Shown here: positions 51,028 to 63,546 of the stretch, in pieces
Numbering within the stretch: the first letter of the stretch is position 1
Layout of the letters: each line of letters starts with the position of its first letter
Source of the DNA: Mycteria americana
Lineage: Eukaryota; Chordata; Aves; Ciconiiformes; Ciconiidae
Assembly: GCF_035582795.1 (NCBI RefSeq)
Contig: NC_134373.1
Location: 25,204,501-25,268,500 of the forward strand
Direction: 5' to 3'
Length of the DNA: 64,000 bases
Notes under the pieces: generated by a model
The model's input: only the letters and a program-made list of their open reading frames with translations
Told to the model about the DNA's origin: nothing
The model's database searches: none
Program-made: the position numbers and the translations under genes

Positions 51028-51090
51028 TGCTGTTAGTATCATTCCCCAGTGCTGTTAGTATCATTCCTCAGTGCTGCTAGTATCATTCTT
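51028..51090. repeat. 22-bp tandem repeat, three copies
   Basis: TGCTGTTAGTATCATTCCCC-AG recurs at 51028, 51050 and 51072 with one or two substitutions per copy. The third copy runs into a T-rich tract. Confidence 0.9.
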
Positions 51091-51315
51091 TTTTTTTCCT
51101 TATTCCATTTCAAAATGTCTTTACTGAAAACTGATCCAAGGAGAAAGCTCGTATATAGCAACTGTCCAAGACACTTCTAACAAACACAGTGCAGAAGGAC
51201 TCTTCCAGTCCTGTCCATTTGAGTGATCAAAAGGCTTGTTCTCATTTATACTGACTGTCATGAATACCTGAGAATTGTTGAAGGACAGCATGAGCCAACA
51301 TCTTTTTTTGGTTCC

Positions 51316-51327
51316 GCCTCCTGCTGG
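51316..51327 (-). promoter_or_regulatory. weak CTCF-like motif
   Basis: Minus-strand CCAGCAGGAGGC has one mismatch to the CTCF core, at a more informative position than in the other two candidates. Confidence 0.22.
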
Positions 51328-54300
51328 TGGTGAAAAAAAAACTTTGGCATTTTGTGTGCATGTGTAACCTCGCTCTGCAGGCTGCCTTTAGGGCTTTTGC
51401 CCTGTTAGAATGATGCAACACATTTCTTACATGAAAATCAGGCCTATTTTGAACAACTTCTCATACAATACTTACTGATTTGTACTAGGCCACTCATTAA
51501 GGTGCAAGTGATTAATATTCCTCCACTTTTTTTTCCAGATATTGATGCATTGTAACCAGTGTGAAAGTTCAGTTGGTCAGCTGAAAACCAAAACTTGCAA
51601 GATTTCAAGGCTGCATTTGATAGCAGAACTTAATTATTTTAACTGCCAGGCATGTCTGATTACTATCTTCCAAACATTCATAGCTCTATCATAAATATAT
51701 AGATTTTCATATTTTCCTAATAAATGAATGAAAATACCTTTTGAGGAATAAAGTGATATCTTTTAAAGGCATTTGTTTACTTTTTTGGTAAGCTCCTGAG
51801 ATGGCTAACATACTAGTTGTTAATCGCACCATCTGTTCAAGCAGTGTTTGACTAAATGAATCAATTCATACTTTTTCTTCTTAAAGCAGTTTTTTACAGA
51901 ACAATATGTTTGTGTCTATTACCCCATCATTTGGCAATGTAATATGAGATATTTTAATTTTCCTATTTATTGTGCATGGATTTTCAATCTCCAAATATTT
52001 TTTTTAAATATGCATACAGCTCAGAAAAGCTGTGTCTATTGATTTCTGTAGCATTGCAAACAGTGGAAAAATCTGTTCCATTCTGCTGTCAAATTTCTAC
52101 CATCTGATTATATTTAAATGAGTTATTTCAACATGTTTCATTTGAATGACCGTCATATAAGCGATTCCTCCTTTGTACCGAAGATGGCAGTGGTGCACAA
52201 CCTACCTAGCCGCTGGCATTCAGCCTGGAAGAGTTTTGCTCAGATTTTGGTTACTAGTTCCAGGAAACAGCAAATTAGTGGGGGAAGATTCTGCAAATGG
52301 GAATGGCAACCTTTTATAGTCTTCCTTGTCTCAGTTGTCTCTGTTGAGCTTACATTTACATAATTCCAATCAAAATTCGGGCTAAATACAGAAACTGCAG
52401 CTTGAAATAAATATAAATCCAAGTTTAGAAAGATTGTAACCGATCTGATTTAAAATTTGTGTTCATGTGCACTTCCTATCTTCAGCTGAAACAAAAAATC
52501 ATCAATGTCTGTGCATCAAATCTTGGTCATTCCTGAAACCTCATGTGAAAGGCGATAAGTTTCAAGTGACTATGGGTCATTTCTAACCCCACAGAAGCTT
52601 TGCAGAAATATGCTTGGATAAGTTCCTGACTCTTAGTTTACCTTAAACCAATGTTTTAAGAGTCACCCTAACATAGATTCAGAGGAGGAATGCTGGGCTG
52701 AGCACCAGGGAGAATCTGACAATTAGTAAAATAGTTTCTGAATAAAAATAATTATTGAAGCCACACTGGTAGTACAAACAAATAAAATGAAAATAAGTAA
52801 TAAAATTCCTTCAGTATGCTGTAAAGAATAATCCTGAAGAAAAATTGACTGAATGACTTCCTAATAATTTTTCTGTTGTCATGGACTAAACATACCTTGA
52901 TACTACAGTGGAATCAGAGTTAACAATTGTTCCTAAAGGCTATATCCTATTTACATGGTCACTTAAGAAACAGTAAGTGCTTTTCCTCTCTACTGTGATG
53001 CCACTGTCCAGAGAGTTTGCTTTATAAGAGAGGCAACTGTGTCCTCAGAGGCAAATACCTATACATTAAACACAAAAATTGTTCTAAAATTGTGGCTTAT
53101 TCATATTCTGTTTTTCAACGTGAGTCTTATTTGTGTAAATTCATATATAGTCAGGTTACATGGCCAGACTCGTTTCTGAAGGATTGCATGCTATAATAGA
53201 AAAGTGTTTATTAAGTAATGAAGAATGTTGATGAGCTGATCTTAGTAGAGTCTTCATCACCCCTTGGTTTGTCTGGTTTTATTTATTGATGGTTTGGGTT
53301 TTTTTGTTAATGATAGAGAAAGAAAGTAAAAGAGCAAATGTGTCTGTGAACAATGTCTTGAAATTTTCAGGCTGTAAATTATAATCAGTATTGTGTTATG
53401 CCAGTGGAACACAGTTGTCTTGCTGGATCAAAAATAGAGCAGGAGTCTGTCAGTAATGCAGGCATCAAACAGGTGAATATACTAAGGAATAGGTTCATGG
53501 CCTTGAACTGGCACTAAATGTGAACTGGAAGCCAGTGAAAGGTATGAAATAATACATGTATTGTTTTCCCAAGTGTCCTGGTAAGGTGATAAGCTGCTTA
53601 CTTATTTCATAGAAGGTGGAGATTTTGTATTTCTTCTATTTTAATTACGAGCTAACATTAGTCTGCTCTGAACGTATTGCATGAGTCATTGTGAGGTGAC
53701 TCTTCTGAGAAAACAGATTATTTCTTGGCATCCCAAAGACAAAAAAAGACATTCTTTCACCCTTCAAACCCTTTTTCAAATCTAAATATTTAGCATTTAG
53801 CAAACTTGATCCACTGTGTTGCTGTGAACCACAAAGCTTATTTGACAATGGAGGGGCCCATCCCTTCAGTAAAACAAAAGAACAGCCTTTTGATTAATCT
53901 CACAGCTTCCCTTAGGTCTTGCTCCAGTTTCAGTTTGAACCAGCCACTATTCATTCCAGTCCTGGTAGTATTAATATATAATGGCATTTATTTCATGTCA
54001 TTGATTTCTTCTACTGCAGACATGTCATTTGCACGTTGTTGACAATGAAGGTGTTTCATGTCTTCACCATTCCTAATGGCTCATCTATAAATGTAGAGAA
54101 AGGAAGGGAGGAAGGGAGTGGGGAGAAAGGATGGCCATACACTTTGTAGGCCTCTGGAGGATGAAGGCAGTTGTTATAACGCTACACGGTTCACTTGTGG
54201 TCTTGGGCTCAACAATACCTTATCAAGTCTGTTAAAGTCAGCACAGAGGGTAATACTGAGGCTGAGGTTTAGTTTCCAGTTTTAAAGCCTTAGAGAAGTC

Positions 54301-55531
54301 TTACTAGGAATTTCTTCCCTGAGTCCTGATCCATCTCCTTCAGAAGTATATATAAGCTACATCCAAGTATTTTAATTTGTCTGTGTTAGATTTTATTTAT
54401 TTGGTTATCAAAACCTTAATTTTTGATTTTTCAACAAAATTTTGAAAACTTCGTGTTCTCTCCATTTAAGGGGTTACAGAAGCTGACTTTTTACAGTATA
54501 CTTTTAAATGTGGGTGTCAGGTAAAATTAGGAAGTCAGTTGTCACATCAGATCACTGAGAAGCTCAAGCAGAGCTATGGCATCAGTATGAGACTGCTCCT
54601 ACACTGCCTTATCTGGTTAATTAAAAAGGATATCTGGGGGGTTCATGTCAACTTGAATAATGATGCGTTCTTTCTGTACATATTAGAATTCTCCTTGAAA
54701 AATCTAGTAAACAGCATTGCCATGTTGAGATTGTAGATTTTATTCAGCAGATAGATCAGGTCTGCCATTTCAAAAGGGAAAGATATATGTTTTTCTTCAA
54801 AATAAAAGCAATTCTACTGAGAGAACTAAATTTACCTTCTTTACATTTAGAATCTGACAAATTTGACTTCTTTACCATTTGTATCTCATTTGTAATTTTC
54901 TTTCTCACTGGGTGGAGTTGTTCCTTAAGAGTTCAAAATGCTCTTGATCTTTTTGATTAGGCAGCACTTTTACAATTATCTAATCTTGAAAGCATAAAAT
55001 CTTTCATAATGTAACCTGATCTTATTGCTTTCATACACTACAAGCTGAATTTGTGAAGTCCTTGTCCATACGGTTGATTACTAACTCGTATATAAATCGC
55101 AACAACTTCTGTGGGATTATTTTTGTAAGTGCATGTAAGTAGAAAGTAGATAACACGTAATTTTTTTGTACGTAAAAAAAATATGGGTGGTTGCTCTTTT
55201 ATTGCAGAAGGTCTCCTATGGGTTTGTTACAGATCTTTTCTAAAGATTTTACAATCAAGATTAATTTTCTTCTCTAAAATGTCAATTTTCTTGAAGATAG
55301 CCATTTTGAGTCCATTAAAATATTTAAAAAGCTTTTAAAGATTTTTTTAAACAATTAAACCCCATGATTTTACTGAAAATTGGATTGTACTAGATAACAA
55401 TTTTAATTCTTTTGCTTTTTTGTAAATAAAGGCAAAATTAAATGAATAACTTTAATTAAAAAAGAAACAAGGGCCAGGCTGAGATCTTAAAAAATTTTGA
55501 GAACTTTGAATTATTTAATATAGTTACAAGA
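51328..55531. other. unannotated sequence
   Basis: No gene or interspersed repeat recognised. A polypurine stretch with GGAA/GGGA units lies at 54095-54131. Confidence 0.45.
54095..54131. repeat. polypurine (GGAA-rich) tract
   Basis: AGAGAAAGGAAGGGAGGAAG and following bases are almost all purine on the plus strand. Such tracts can form triplex DNA. Confidence 0.7.
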
Positions 55532-56098
55532 TTATTTGTTTTGAATACCTATTAGTGTCAAGTTAGAAACTAAACTACATCTGATTGTATATAGCAATAA
55601 TATTCCATTTGTATTGAAGACAGTTGTCATCAGTCTATATAGGCGATAATTAGTTTTCAGTACGTTTGTTTTGAATTTTGTACTGTAGCTGACTGGGAAG
55701 TGGAGACAAAAGAGAAAATACCATCGAACTGCTCCTAATGAAAACCAGCCAAACAAAAAAGGAATCTTTAAATTTTTGAGGTTGTATCTGCATTGAAAGC
55801 TAGAGGGTTGAAGTCTATTTCTACTACTCCACCTCCAAATCTCTAAAATTAAGGAGTTTGGAAGTCTGTGTAATTTCTTTCTATAGCAGGAGGTACAATA
55901 GCATGAGGTGTTAGGAAATATGTTTGCTATGAAGCATGCCATAGGACTGATGGCATGCCTGGTGTTGGAGCAGGAATAGGATAGAGTCAAATTGAAACTT
56001 AAAATGTTCTCAATGATATTTTGATATTTCAAGCTCTGGAATGTCAACAAATGTGAGTTGTTATTATTTCTGTGTTTAGCCATGGCTTTCTGTCCCAT
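55532..56098 (-). other. 188-codon open frame of unknown meaning
   Basis: This is the longest open frame of the window. It starts MGQKAMAKHRNNNNSHLLTF and ends with a tyrosine- and leucine-rich part. By a rough estimate (stop frequency about 6.5% per codon in AT-rich DNA), far fewer than one frame this long is expected by chance in 64 kb. However, the protein is rich in N, S, C, L and Y in the way of untranslated AT-rich DNA, and no domain, signal peptide or promoter is apparent. It could be a decayed insertion, a conserved non-coding element, or chance. I do not assign a function. Confidence 0.15.
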
Positions 56099-59000
56099 GT
56101 GAAAGATGCAGTACTTTTTGTCAGTAGTAGGGTCATTTTTATTTTTTACTCTGGATTTGTGGTAAATAAGAATGTTTTGATCCCCAAATAAAGAAATAAA
56201 TTTGTAGAAACCACCCTAAATCTGTTTTGGCAAAAAAGTTGCACCCTTGCTGTCCACCAATAGTAGGGACAGATTTTTATGAGTTTTAATATAATAGCTC
56301 CTAAGAATCATTTGGTATCAGATCCTCTTTACCAGACATTGCACTCAGTAAAGAACTTGCAGGTCCAGTGAGCTTTAAATTAGTGTGCTTATGCTATTTA
56401 CTAGCATCATGCTGCTAATTCATTACATGTCTTCCACCTACCTTTAACTGGTGCTTAGATGATAAACTAAAGTTGTTTAAATTATGTTTATGGCAGATTA
56501 GAGGGGAATAAGGTGAAGGAAAAGAAAGAAAGGAGAAGATGAGTGAGGCCACACATACTCTGCTCTTCACTGAATCACATATTTGTTCATTAGATACCAT
56601 TCTTTGTGCTTGTGCCCCCCAATTGCTTTCTCTGTGGTGGTTGCAATGCTCTAGCAGCTTGACAGTCTCTAACTTGAGTTTTCTCCTATTTTAAGGAAAT
56701 TCTTGAAGTATTGTGGAAGAGATAGGATTCAATAAAAAGCAAGTACTAACTGCTAGATACAGCCCCTACAGACATTGTTAATTCTGTAGACTTGTTTTCA
56801 TAACAAAAGGAACTACAGTACAGTAATTCCACCTAGAATGGAAGCCTCACAATCAATGGGCTATGCAGAGAATTTTGTCAGTTAGTTGCTTATTCCTGTG
56901 TTAGTTTGCATGTAAACTTTTTCTTTTTCCTTCTGTACAGGACCTTGAAGAATCAAATCTTTTATACATTTTATTTAAACATTGTAAAACTATTCCATTT
57001 GCAATTTAAATCTATTACATCTCAAAGCAGAGAATAAAAGGAAATAATGATGACAGAAAGACTTGTTTAAAAAAATGCTACAAACGTGGTGATGTATTAT
57101 TCAAGGACAAACGTTTCCTTTATGCAGTGCAAGAATCTGATAAGTTTCAGAATACTGTCAAATTACTGCAGCAATGGTGTTGCAGTTGTAGTAGAATCTC
57201 ACCTCTTTTTCCTGCACTTGCTTTTGCCCCCCCCCCCCCCCCCCGCCCCGCTCCCATTTTCAGGCCACTTGCCAACACTTTCTAAGCACTTAAGTGAAGC
57301 TTGTACAGGAAATGCAACAAGACTCGTTCAGGGTTGGCCAGATGATAAGACTTTTGATCCTTCTAGACTCCTCCACTCTAGACAAGAGTGAACACAAAAA
57401 TAATGTTTCAGAAGCGTAACAAACAAGGACATTTGGAAGCAGGTGTTGCAGTAAAGACTTGTTATTTTCTGGGCCTGCTAACAATGGCATTTGTTAGAAA
57501 GGTAAGCGGTATGACAATGGAGTCATCATTTTTACCAGGATGGAAGCAAACCCAGCTCCAGTAGACGTAAAGGCACAGTAACCTGACTGTCATATGAGCA
57601 ATATCCTCTAGGTCTTGATTTAGCCAGATGTTATGATAATCCCTTCCTCAAAGGATAACCTAGAAATGGGGGTGTATCTACACTCAGGGTGTGTGAATAT
57701 ACATTACAGATGGCAAAGCACTGTATTTTCTAGAGTACAAGATGCATGTATTATTTATTTGTTATTTTGTGCTTACTTCAATCGTTTTAATAACAAGTAT
57801 TTCTAACTACTTTACACTTCAGAATATACAATCTGTATCAGTTTTAAGAGTATACATTTTTGCTTCTGTTCTTTTCAAAGCAAAAAGTTATGGTAGGCCA
57901 GTTTTGTATTATTACATCCTCTCAAGGGACTTAAGTAAAAAAAAGGTCTGCAAAACATTGCACTAAATCACCAGTCAATGAGGCCACTCACAGCACATAA
58001 ACCTGTGTTCATAAGTCTTTTCTGGGTCAGGGCCGAAGAATGTATTCACTTGCCAGTACAGCCTTAAAGACAACTTAACAAACAAAAGAATCAAGCACAA
58101 CAAGAAAAGCATCATTCTTATGAAGACACTTGACATTCCCTGAAGCATCCACACCCAAAAAATCAGTCCACACCTGAAAAGGAGACTAAACTAAAAGCAG
58201 TTTAAATATGTTCTAGTAGGAGAAGTTCAAATATTTGCAAATATTAAGCAATTGTTCTATGTACTTCTAATTCATCTGGTTGCATTAAGCTTGGCTATGC
58301 AAAGGTCTCTCAGTATCACTGAGAAAACTGAAAACTTGGTAAGCTCTGAAACTCACTGTGTTCACTGAAAACATGTAACTGTACATTCAATAGGTCTGTA
58401 GTAGCTCTAAAGATGTTGTCTTTTCATACTTCAGGTTCCTCAGGCTTCATACTCAGTGTAATTAACCCCCAGTTGAGAACAACCTCTCTTGTTCATTCAG
58501 TACATGAATTCTTTCTGTACAGCTAACATACTATGTGTATTGTGTCAAGTGTATTTGTATATTGTTACAAAATGCTTTTGTTTTGTACAGGTTTTTGTAC
58601 TACAGACCATACTAATTGGAAAAAAAAAATCTATGCACCAACGTTACCAAGTTACATGTTGAAGTATTAAAGATATATAAAAAATTGATTTGTAATGGAA
58701 ATGCTGAATCTAAAGAAAGAGGCTTAAATGGCTGCTTCTCTCTGTGACTACATCTACAAAACTCCATCTGTTTTGATACGACATTCCATACATTCAACTT
58801 AACCACTGAAACTTGTTATACTCTATAGCTGTTTTCACCATTGAGCTTAAGCTATACGTTCTTGTAATGCTTAGAATACTTTTTTCTGATTGCCTTTAAC
58901 ATTTCTTATTGTGATACTGGCAGGCAGATGAAAGAACTGGAAATTAGGATCTCTTGAGTTCTCTTTTCCATTCTTCAGCTTACGTAAGTGGCTTCTCTGC

Positions 59001-59757
59001 AAATTACTATTTAGCCACCCGCAATTTAAGAGAACAGTTTTACAGATACCTAGTTGATGACATGAGATTTGGAAAGGGTCTGTTAACTGCTTTGTAAGTC
59101 TTGCATGTTAGCTACAGCATTTTAAATGCAAAATACCTATACTAAGTGTTGGGAATTTTATTGTGTTTTATATACTTTGTGGCATTTAAAGAGCTGCTTC
59201 TGTTTCTGTTGTGGAAATGCCATGTAAATCCATTGAACTGAATATAGGTGATATTTTTATATTTCACCTCGGCAGGGATTTGTTTGATGGTTTATTTTGT
59301 ATTCAGATTATGTTTCCACTTGATTCTTTCCCTGTAATTGCCTGCCAATTATCTGTGAGACAGGAATTTACGTTTATAGAAAAGTGGTGAGGAGAAGTTT
59401 ATCTAGTGTGACAGAATCAGGATATAGTTGTGTTCTAGGTTCATCTTTAAAATTCTGCTCTCATGGCTATCTATGGCCAGCAGCTGTGCCTATAGAGCCA
59501 AATCCTCATTCCCATGTCTGCCTCTCTGAGGTATGCTGGCAAGCGTATATGAACAGAATACATTTGAATAACATTTGAAAAATATCCTTGCGACATTTAT
59601 ACATGTATTGTTGGAGAGATGCTAGTGGCTCCAGACCTGTTCCTACATAGTTTTGTATATAAAACTACATCTCTCCCTGCAGTATTTCAGCATTTACTGT
59701 CTCGGATCAAGATAAACCAAGATAAATATTTTTTAATTTTTTCTCTTGGAGGTTAGA
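56099..59757. other. unannotated sequence
   Basis: No gene or interspersed repeat recognised apart from the C homopolymer at 57.23 kb. Confidence 0.45.
57227..57244. repeat. C18 homopolymer
   Basis: Eighteen consecutive C, followed by GCCCCGCTCCC. The minus strand is a G-run that can form a G-quadruplex. Such runs are also prone to sequencing-length errors. Confidence 0.9.
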
Positions 59758-59893
59758 ATATTCTATTTATCTTCCTTCAAGTGGAAGAGAAAAAGAAATA
59801 TAAGATCTCTTAGTCAACATCTATAATTAACAGAAAGGTGAATGAATGCTGTTTAAAATTGTATATGAATACAGTCACTTAGTAATAAGTTTT
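59758..59893. repeat. diverged direct repeat, left copy
   Basis: It aligns in the same orientation with 61346-61469. Shared blocks in order are CTTTCAARTGGAA, CTATAATTAA or CTCTAATTAA, GGTRAATGARTG, TGTTTAAAAT and TAAGTTTT, with several small indels. Confidence 0.45.
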
Positions 59894-60531
59894 CTGCTAC
59901 TTGCTGATATGATACTACTTTCTGCTAATGCTGATATGAACAATCCATTTCACTGATGGGCAATGACTGCATAATTTAATAAGAATACATAAATACCTAA
60001 ATTAATTTTAAAGCTGTAAATGTGTGCATAAGCAGTTAATCTGGGCAGCATGAGAGATAGCCCTGTGAGTGCTTCTCTGACAAAATACAAATAGTAGTTA
60101 ATCTGTATGCAAAACTGAATTTACCAGAAGAAGAAACAGATAACTTTGGCTATAATCATGGCTTGTTTAGGGAAAAGTAAACTAACTGATCATTACCCTT
60201 GGGAAATGCTTTAATGGAAACACAAGAGTATTAATTTGATCCTTCAAGAGTCATTCAGTTATTAGTTAACACAAGGGCTATCCAGTAACATGGTATTTAT
60301 CATTAGGTTATACACCAGAGCTTCCAGACACTTAATGCCTGGGGTGGGAATGTAATTCAGATCATTTCACTTCAAAAGCAAAGGCCATTTACCCACTTGA
60401 ACAAAAGGAGGATGTTTATTAGTGGGTAGCAGCACAGATCCAAGGAGACTCAGCCAGGCATTAGAACAGCTGAGAACATGACAAATTTTGCTCAAAATCA
60501 CCTATGCTTTTGTTCCATGAGCTGTAAGGAG

Positions 60532-61104
60532 TATTGTGGTTTAGCCCCAGTCGGCAATTAGGTACCGCACAGCCACTCACTCACCCTTCCCCCACGGTGG
60601 GATGGGAGAGAGAATCAGAAGAGCAAAAGTAAGAAAACTCGTGGGCTGAGATAAGAACAGTTTAATAATTGCAACAACAACAACAACAAAAATTGTAATG
60701 AGAAGGAAAACAACAAGGGAGCAAGAGAGGAACAAAAACCCAGGGAAAAAAAAAGAATGATACAACCGCTCACCACCAGCCAACCAACACCCAGCCAGTC
60801 CCCAAGCAGAAATTGCTGTCCCCTGGCCAACTCCCCCGGTTTATATACTGAGCATGAGGCCATATGGTATGGAATAGCCCTTTGGGCAGTTGGGGTCTGC
60901 TGTCCTGGCTGTGCCCCCTCCCAGCGTCGTGTGCACCTGGCAGAGCGTGGGAAGCTGAAAAGTCCTTGACCAGTGTAAACACCACTTAGCAACAACTGAA
61001 ACATCAGTGTGTTATCACTATTATTCTCATACTAAAATCCAAAACACAGCACTATACCAGCTACTAGGAAGAAAATTAACTCTATCCCAGCCGAAACCAG
61101 GACA
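60532..61104 (-). mobile_element. complete solo LTR of an avian endogenous retrovirus
   Basis: On the minus strand it starts TGTCCTGGTTTCGGCTGGGA and ends AACCACAATA, where the family has AACCACAACA. This is a common neoavian LTR group, usually assigned to ERVL-like elements. U3 carries a TATA box (TATATAA, plus-strand position about 60841). An ATTAAA polyadenylation signal lies at 60661-60666, preceding the U5 part. GGAG flanks both ends (60528-60531 and 61105-61108), consistent with a target-site duplication. A (CAA)n stretch lies at about 60671-60690. No internal retroviral sequence is present, so the provirus was probably reduced by LTR-LTR recombination. The open frames inside it are not genes. 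Confidence 0.92.
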
Positions 61105-63469
61105 GGAGGAACTACTTTGTTCACAATTTTTCACCTAAAATTATTTTGCAGGTGTTCTTCATTGAGAACCAGGAAAGGGAACAATCCTCTCTTAAGTTTT
61201 GCCATTGAAAGTGAGTGTTCTTATTTGATATATCAAGTTTAGTCAACAGTCTAAATGTTTTGAAAGAGTATTATTTCAAAATTTGAGCTAACACTTTTAA
61301 GCAGCTGGTTTACACCTTTGAACAATGCACATTCAAGTGTGTTTTACTGTATTTTTCTCCTTTCAAATGGAACAGATAATGAGAAGTTCACTCAATTCAA
61401 TCTCTCTAATTAATAGGTAAATGAGTGTTGTTTAAAATGATACATGGATGAAAACACTGAGTAAGTTTTATTCTATGAGCAATGGATGTTGTAACAATCA
61501 AGATTTCTTCTCTTCCTATGAATCAATATTTTAATAACGTCCAAAAGAGGAGAACATGGAAGCCTCCAACTACTTTTCCACTAACTTACATTTGAGCTCT
61601 CTTGAGGACTACAAAACTCTCCCAGGAAATTTGTGGCAAAAATTTTCTAGCATGTCACTGGAGGCTTTCATTCGAAATATCAGAAATTGGTGACAGTTCT
61701 TGATTGAGCTCTGACTTAACTCACCCCTGGAAAATATGCTTATGAATATTTTCCAAAACTGTGAAAATAATCTTCTAACATGAGGTGCTTCTGGCATCTG
61801 TAAAGAACACAGAAAACTCTACATTCCTTATGGGGTTTTTGGTTCGTTGGTTCCTTTCCAGAGCTATTCCACAGGGTGAGATAAAGGAGGCCGCACAAAA
61901 TTGACACAGATTAGAGATTTTAGACCATTACAATGATTGTGAGTAACTTTTGTGACATTCTGCACGTCTTTTTATCTTCCTCATACCTTCTGTTTAAAAT
62001 CTCTTACAGAATTCTTGCAATTTACGTTAATGAAAACACATATGCGCTTCAGGAACAATAGCATTGCATCTCCACAACTCATTAGGAAGTAAAAAACCAT
62101 ACATTCAAAATAACGTGCAAGTAAACCTTGCATTTAAAACCGTATTGCTACATAATTATCCTGTTTACAGTCTTTCCTACAGCTTTTCTCACAGAAAAAT
62201 GTAGATTTGGATTCTAACTGGAATAAAAATGCCAGAAAGCTTTGGCAAGAGGATGGTTGCTGCATACTTAGGGATATTGCATGGAGAAAGAAATGTGTTT
62301 GTAATTAGGGAAACACAGAACAGTTCTGATTACATCTAAGAAAAGCAAATAGAGTAACTTTCTGAAGGACAGACCATGTAAGCTTAAGTGGATGAAAACT
62401 CAGCTTACACTAAAGTAGTTAAAGGAAGTACACAGGTTCTCACAAAGTTGCTTTAATAGACCAGCTATTTCACAATCTTCTATAATCTATTTCTAGATTT
62501 GTTCTTGAATTAAAACATACACATCAGTTGTCCTGCAAAGTTCAAAAAGTTTGACCAGTTTTCTCTCAAAATCTGTGAGTAACGGTTACAAAAAGCCAGA
62601 AAAACATTCTGCTGAAGATAGTGGTAATCTATTTACTGAACTCAGTGGGCACTAAATAGACATAATTGACTATATTGTGTTTTTAAAAGTGTCCAAACAC
62701 TGTTTGATTTCAAGAAAGATTTTAATGGAGAGAAAAGTGCTGCTTTTTCTTCTCTACAGAAGGTTTTCATATCTACCTGACCCTTGGAATCCAGGTGCTT
62801 CTTAAAAGCATCACTTTAAAAATATTTTAAAACACTCAGTCTAACTTGTTAGTGTTGGACTGTTTAGTCTCACACGCTTCTACTTTGAGCCCCAAAATTA
62901 TACAAGCTAAGCTGGTGGACTTGGAGAACTAAAGCAACTTAGATCTGCTGAACTAATGATGCCACAGAACAGTCTACATAAGGATTATCTCTGCAAAATA
63001 CAAGTTCTGATTGAGTGATGTTGACTGATTGCCGTTTATATCTGACCAGCGGGCAGGTTGTATGGAACTTGAAACTGCATAGAAACCTGCATTTTGAGAT
63101 CGTTTGAGAAAGCTAAAGCTTCTGAGTGAGTTCCTTGTAGCATTCTCTGCCTTGACACGAGACCGTATTTTCATGGCACACAGCACTAACACCACATGGT
63201 ACCATAGTTTAATTTACTATGAATAGCCAAGTTTCATTGAAACACTATTATTCTCAGAAAATGCCTGGAGAATGTTAAGACCTTGACTTTTCAAAATGTA
63301 GTACTCAGGCCTGACCTCTTCCAATTATCGATTTTTCTAATGATTATCTTACCGTTAAGAATTTCAGGTCCCTATTCATAAGGGTAGTGACCAAAAAGCT
63401 TCTGAGCCCTATGTCTGTGGTACCTAAGAGTCTCACTTGTCAAATCAAAAATGAAATCATTCTTTTTAG
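61105..63469. other. mostly unannotated sequence
   Basis: Holds the right copy of the diverged direct repeat (61346-61469); otherwise nothing recognised. Confidence 0.45.
61346..61469. repeat. diverged direct repeat, right copy
   Basis: Partner of 59758-59893. The two copies lie on either side of the solo LTR, about 1.59 kb apart, or about 1.0 kb once the LTR is subtracted. Confidence 0.45.
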
Positions 63470-63546
63470 AAAGAATGAGTGAGCCAAAGGAAAATGAAGA
63501 TATTTCAGTAAAAAAAGAATTAATAGAGCCAGTGTTCTTAAAACAG
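63470..63546 (+). CDS. weak candidate exon, gene unknown
   Basis: ATTCTTTTTAG is followed by an open 77-bp stretch encoding RMSEPKENEDISVKKELIEP and ending FLKQ, then CAG|GTCCAT, a poor donor. The charged composition resembles a disordered coding segment, but the frame remains open on both sides and I recognise no family. Confidence 0.15.

Noticed and set aside
60577..61004. Overlapping open frames on both strands, up to 129 codons
   Set aside because: They lie wholly inside the solo LTR, which is non-coding.
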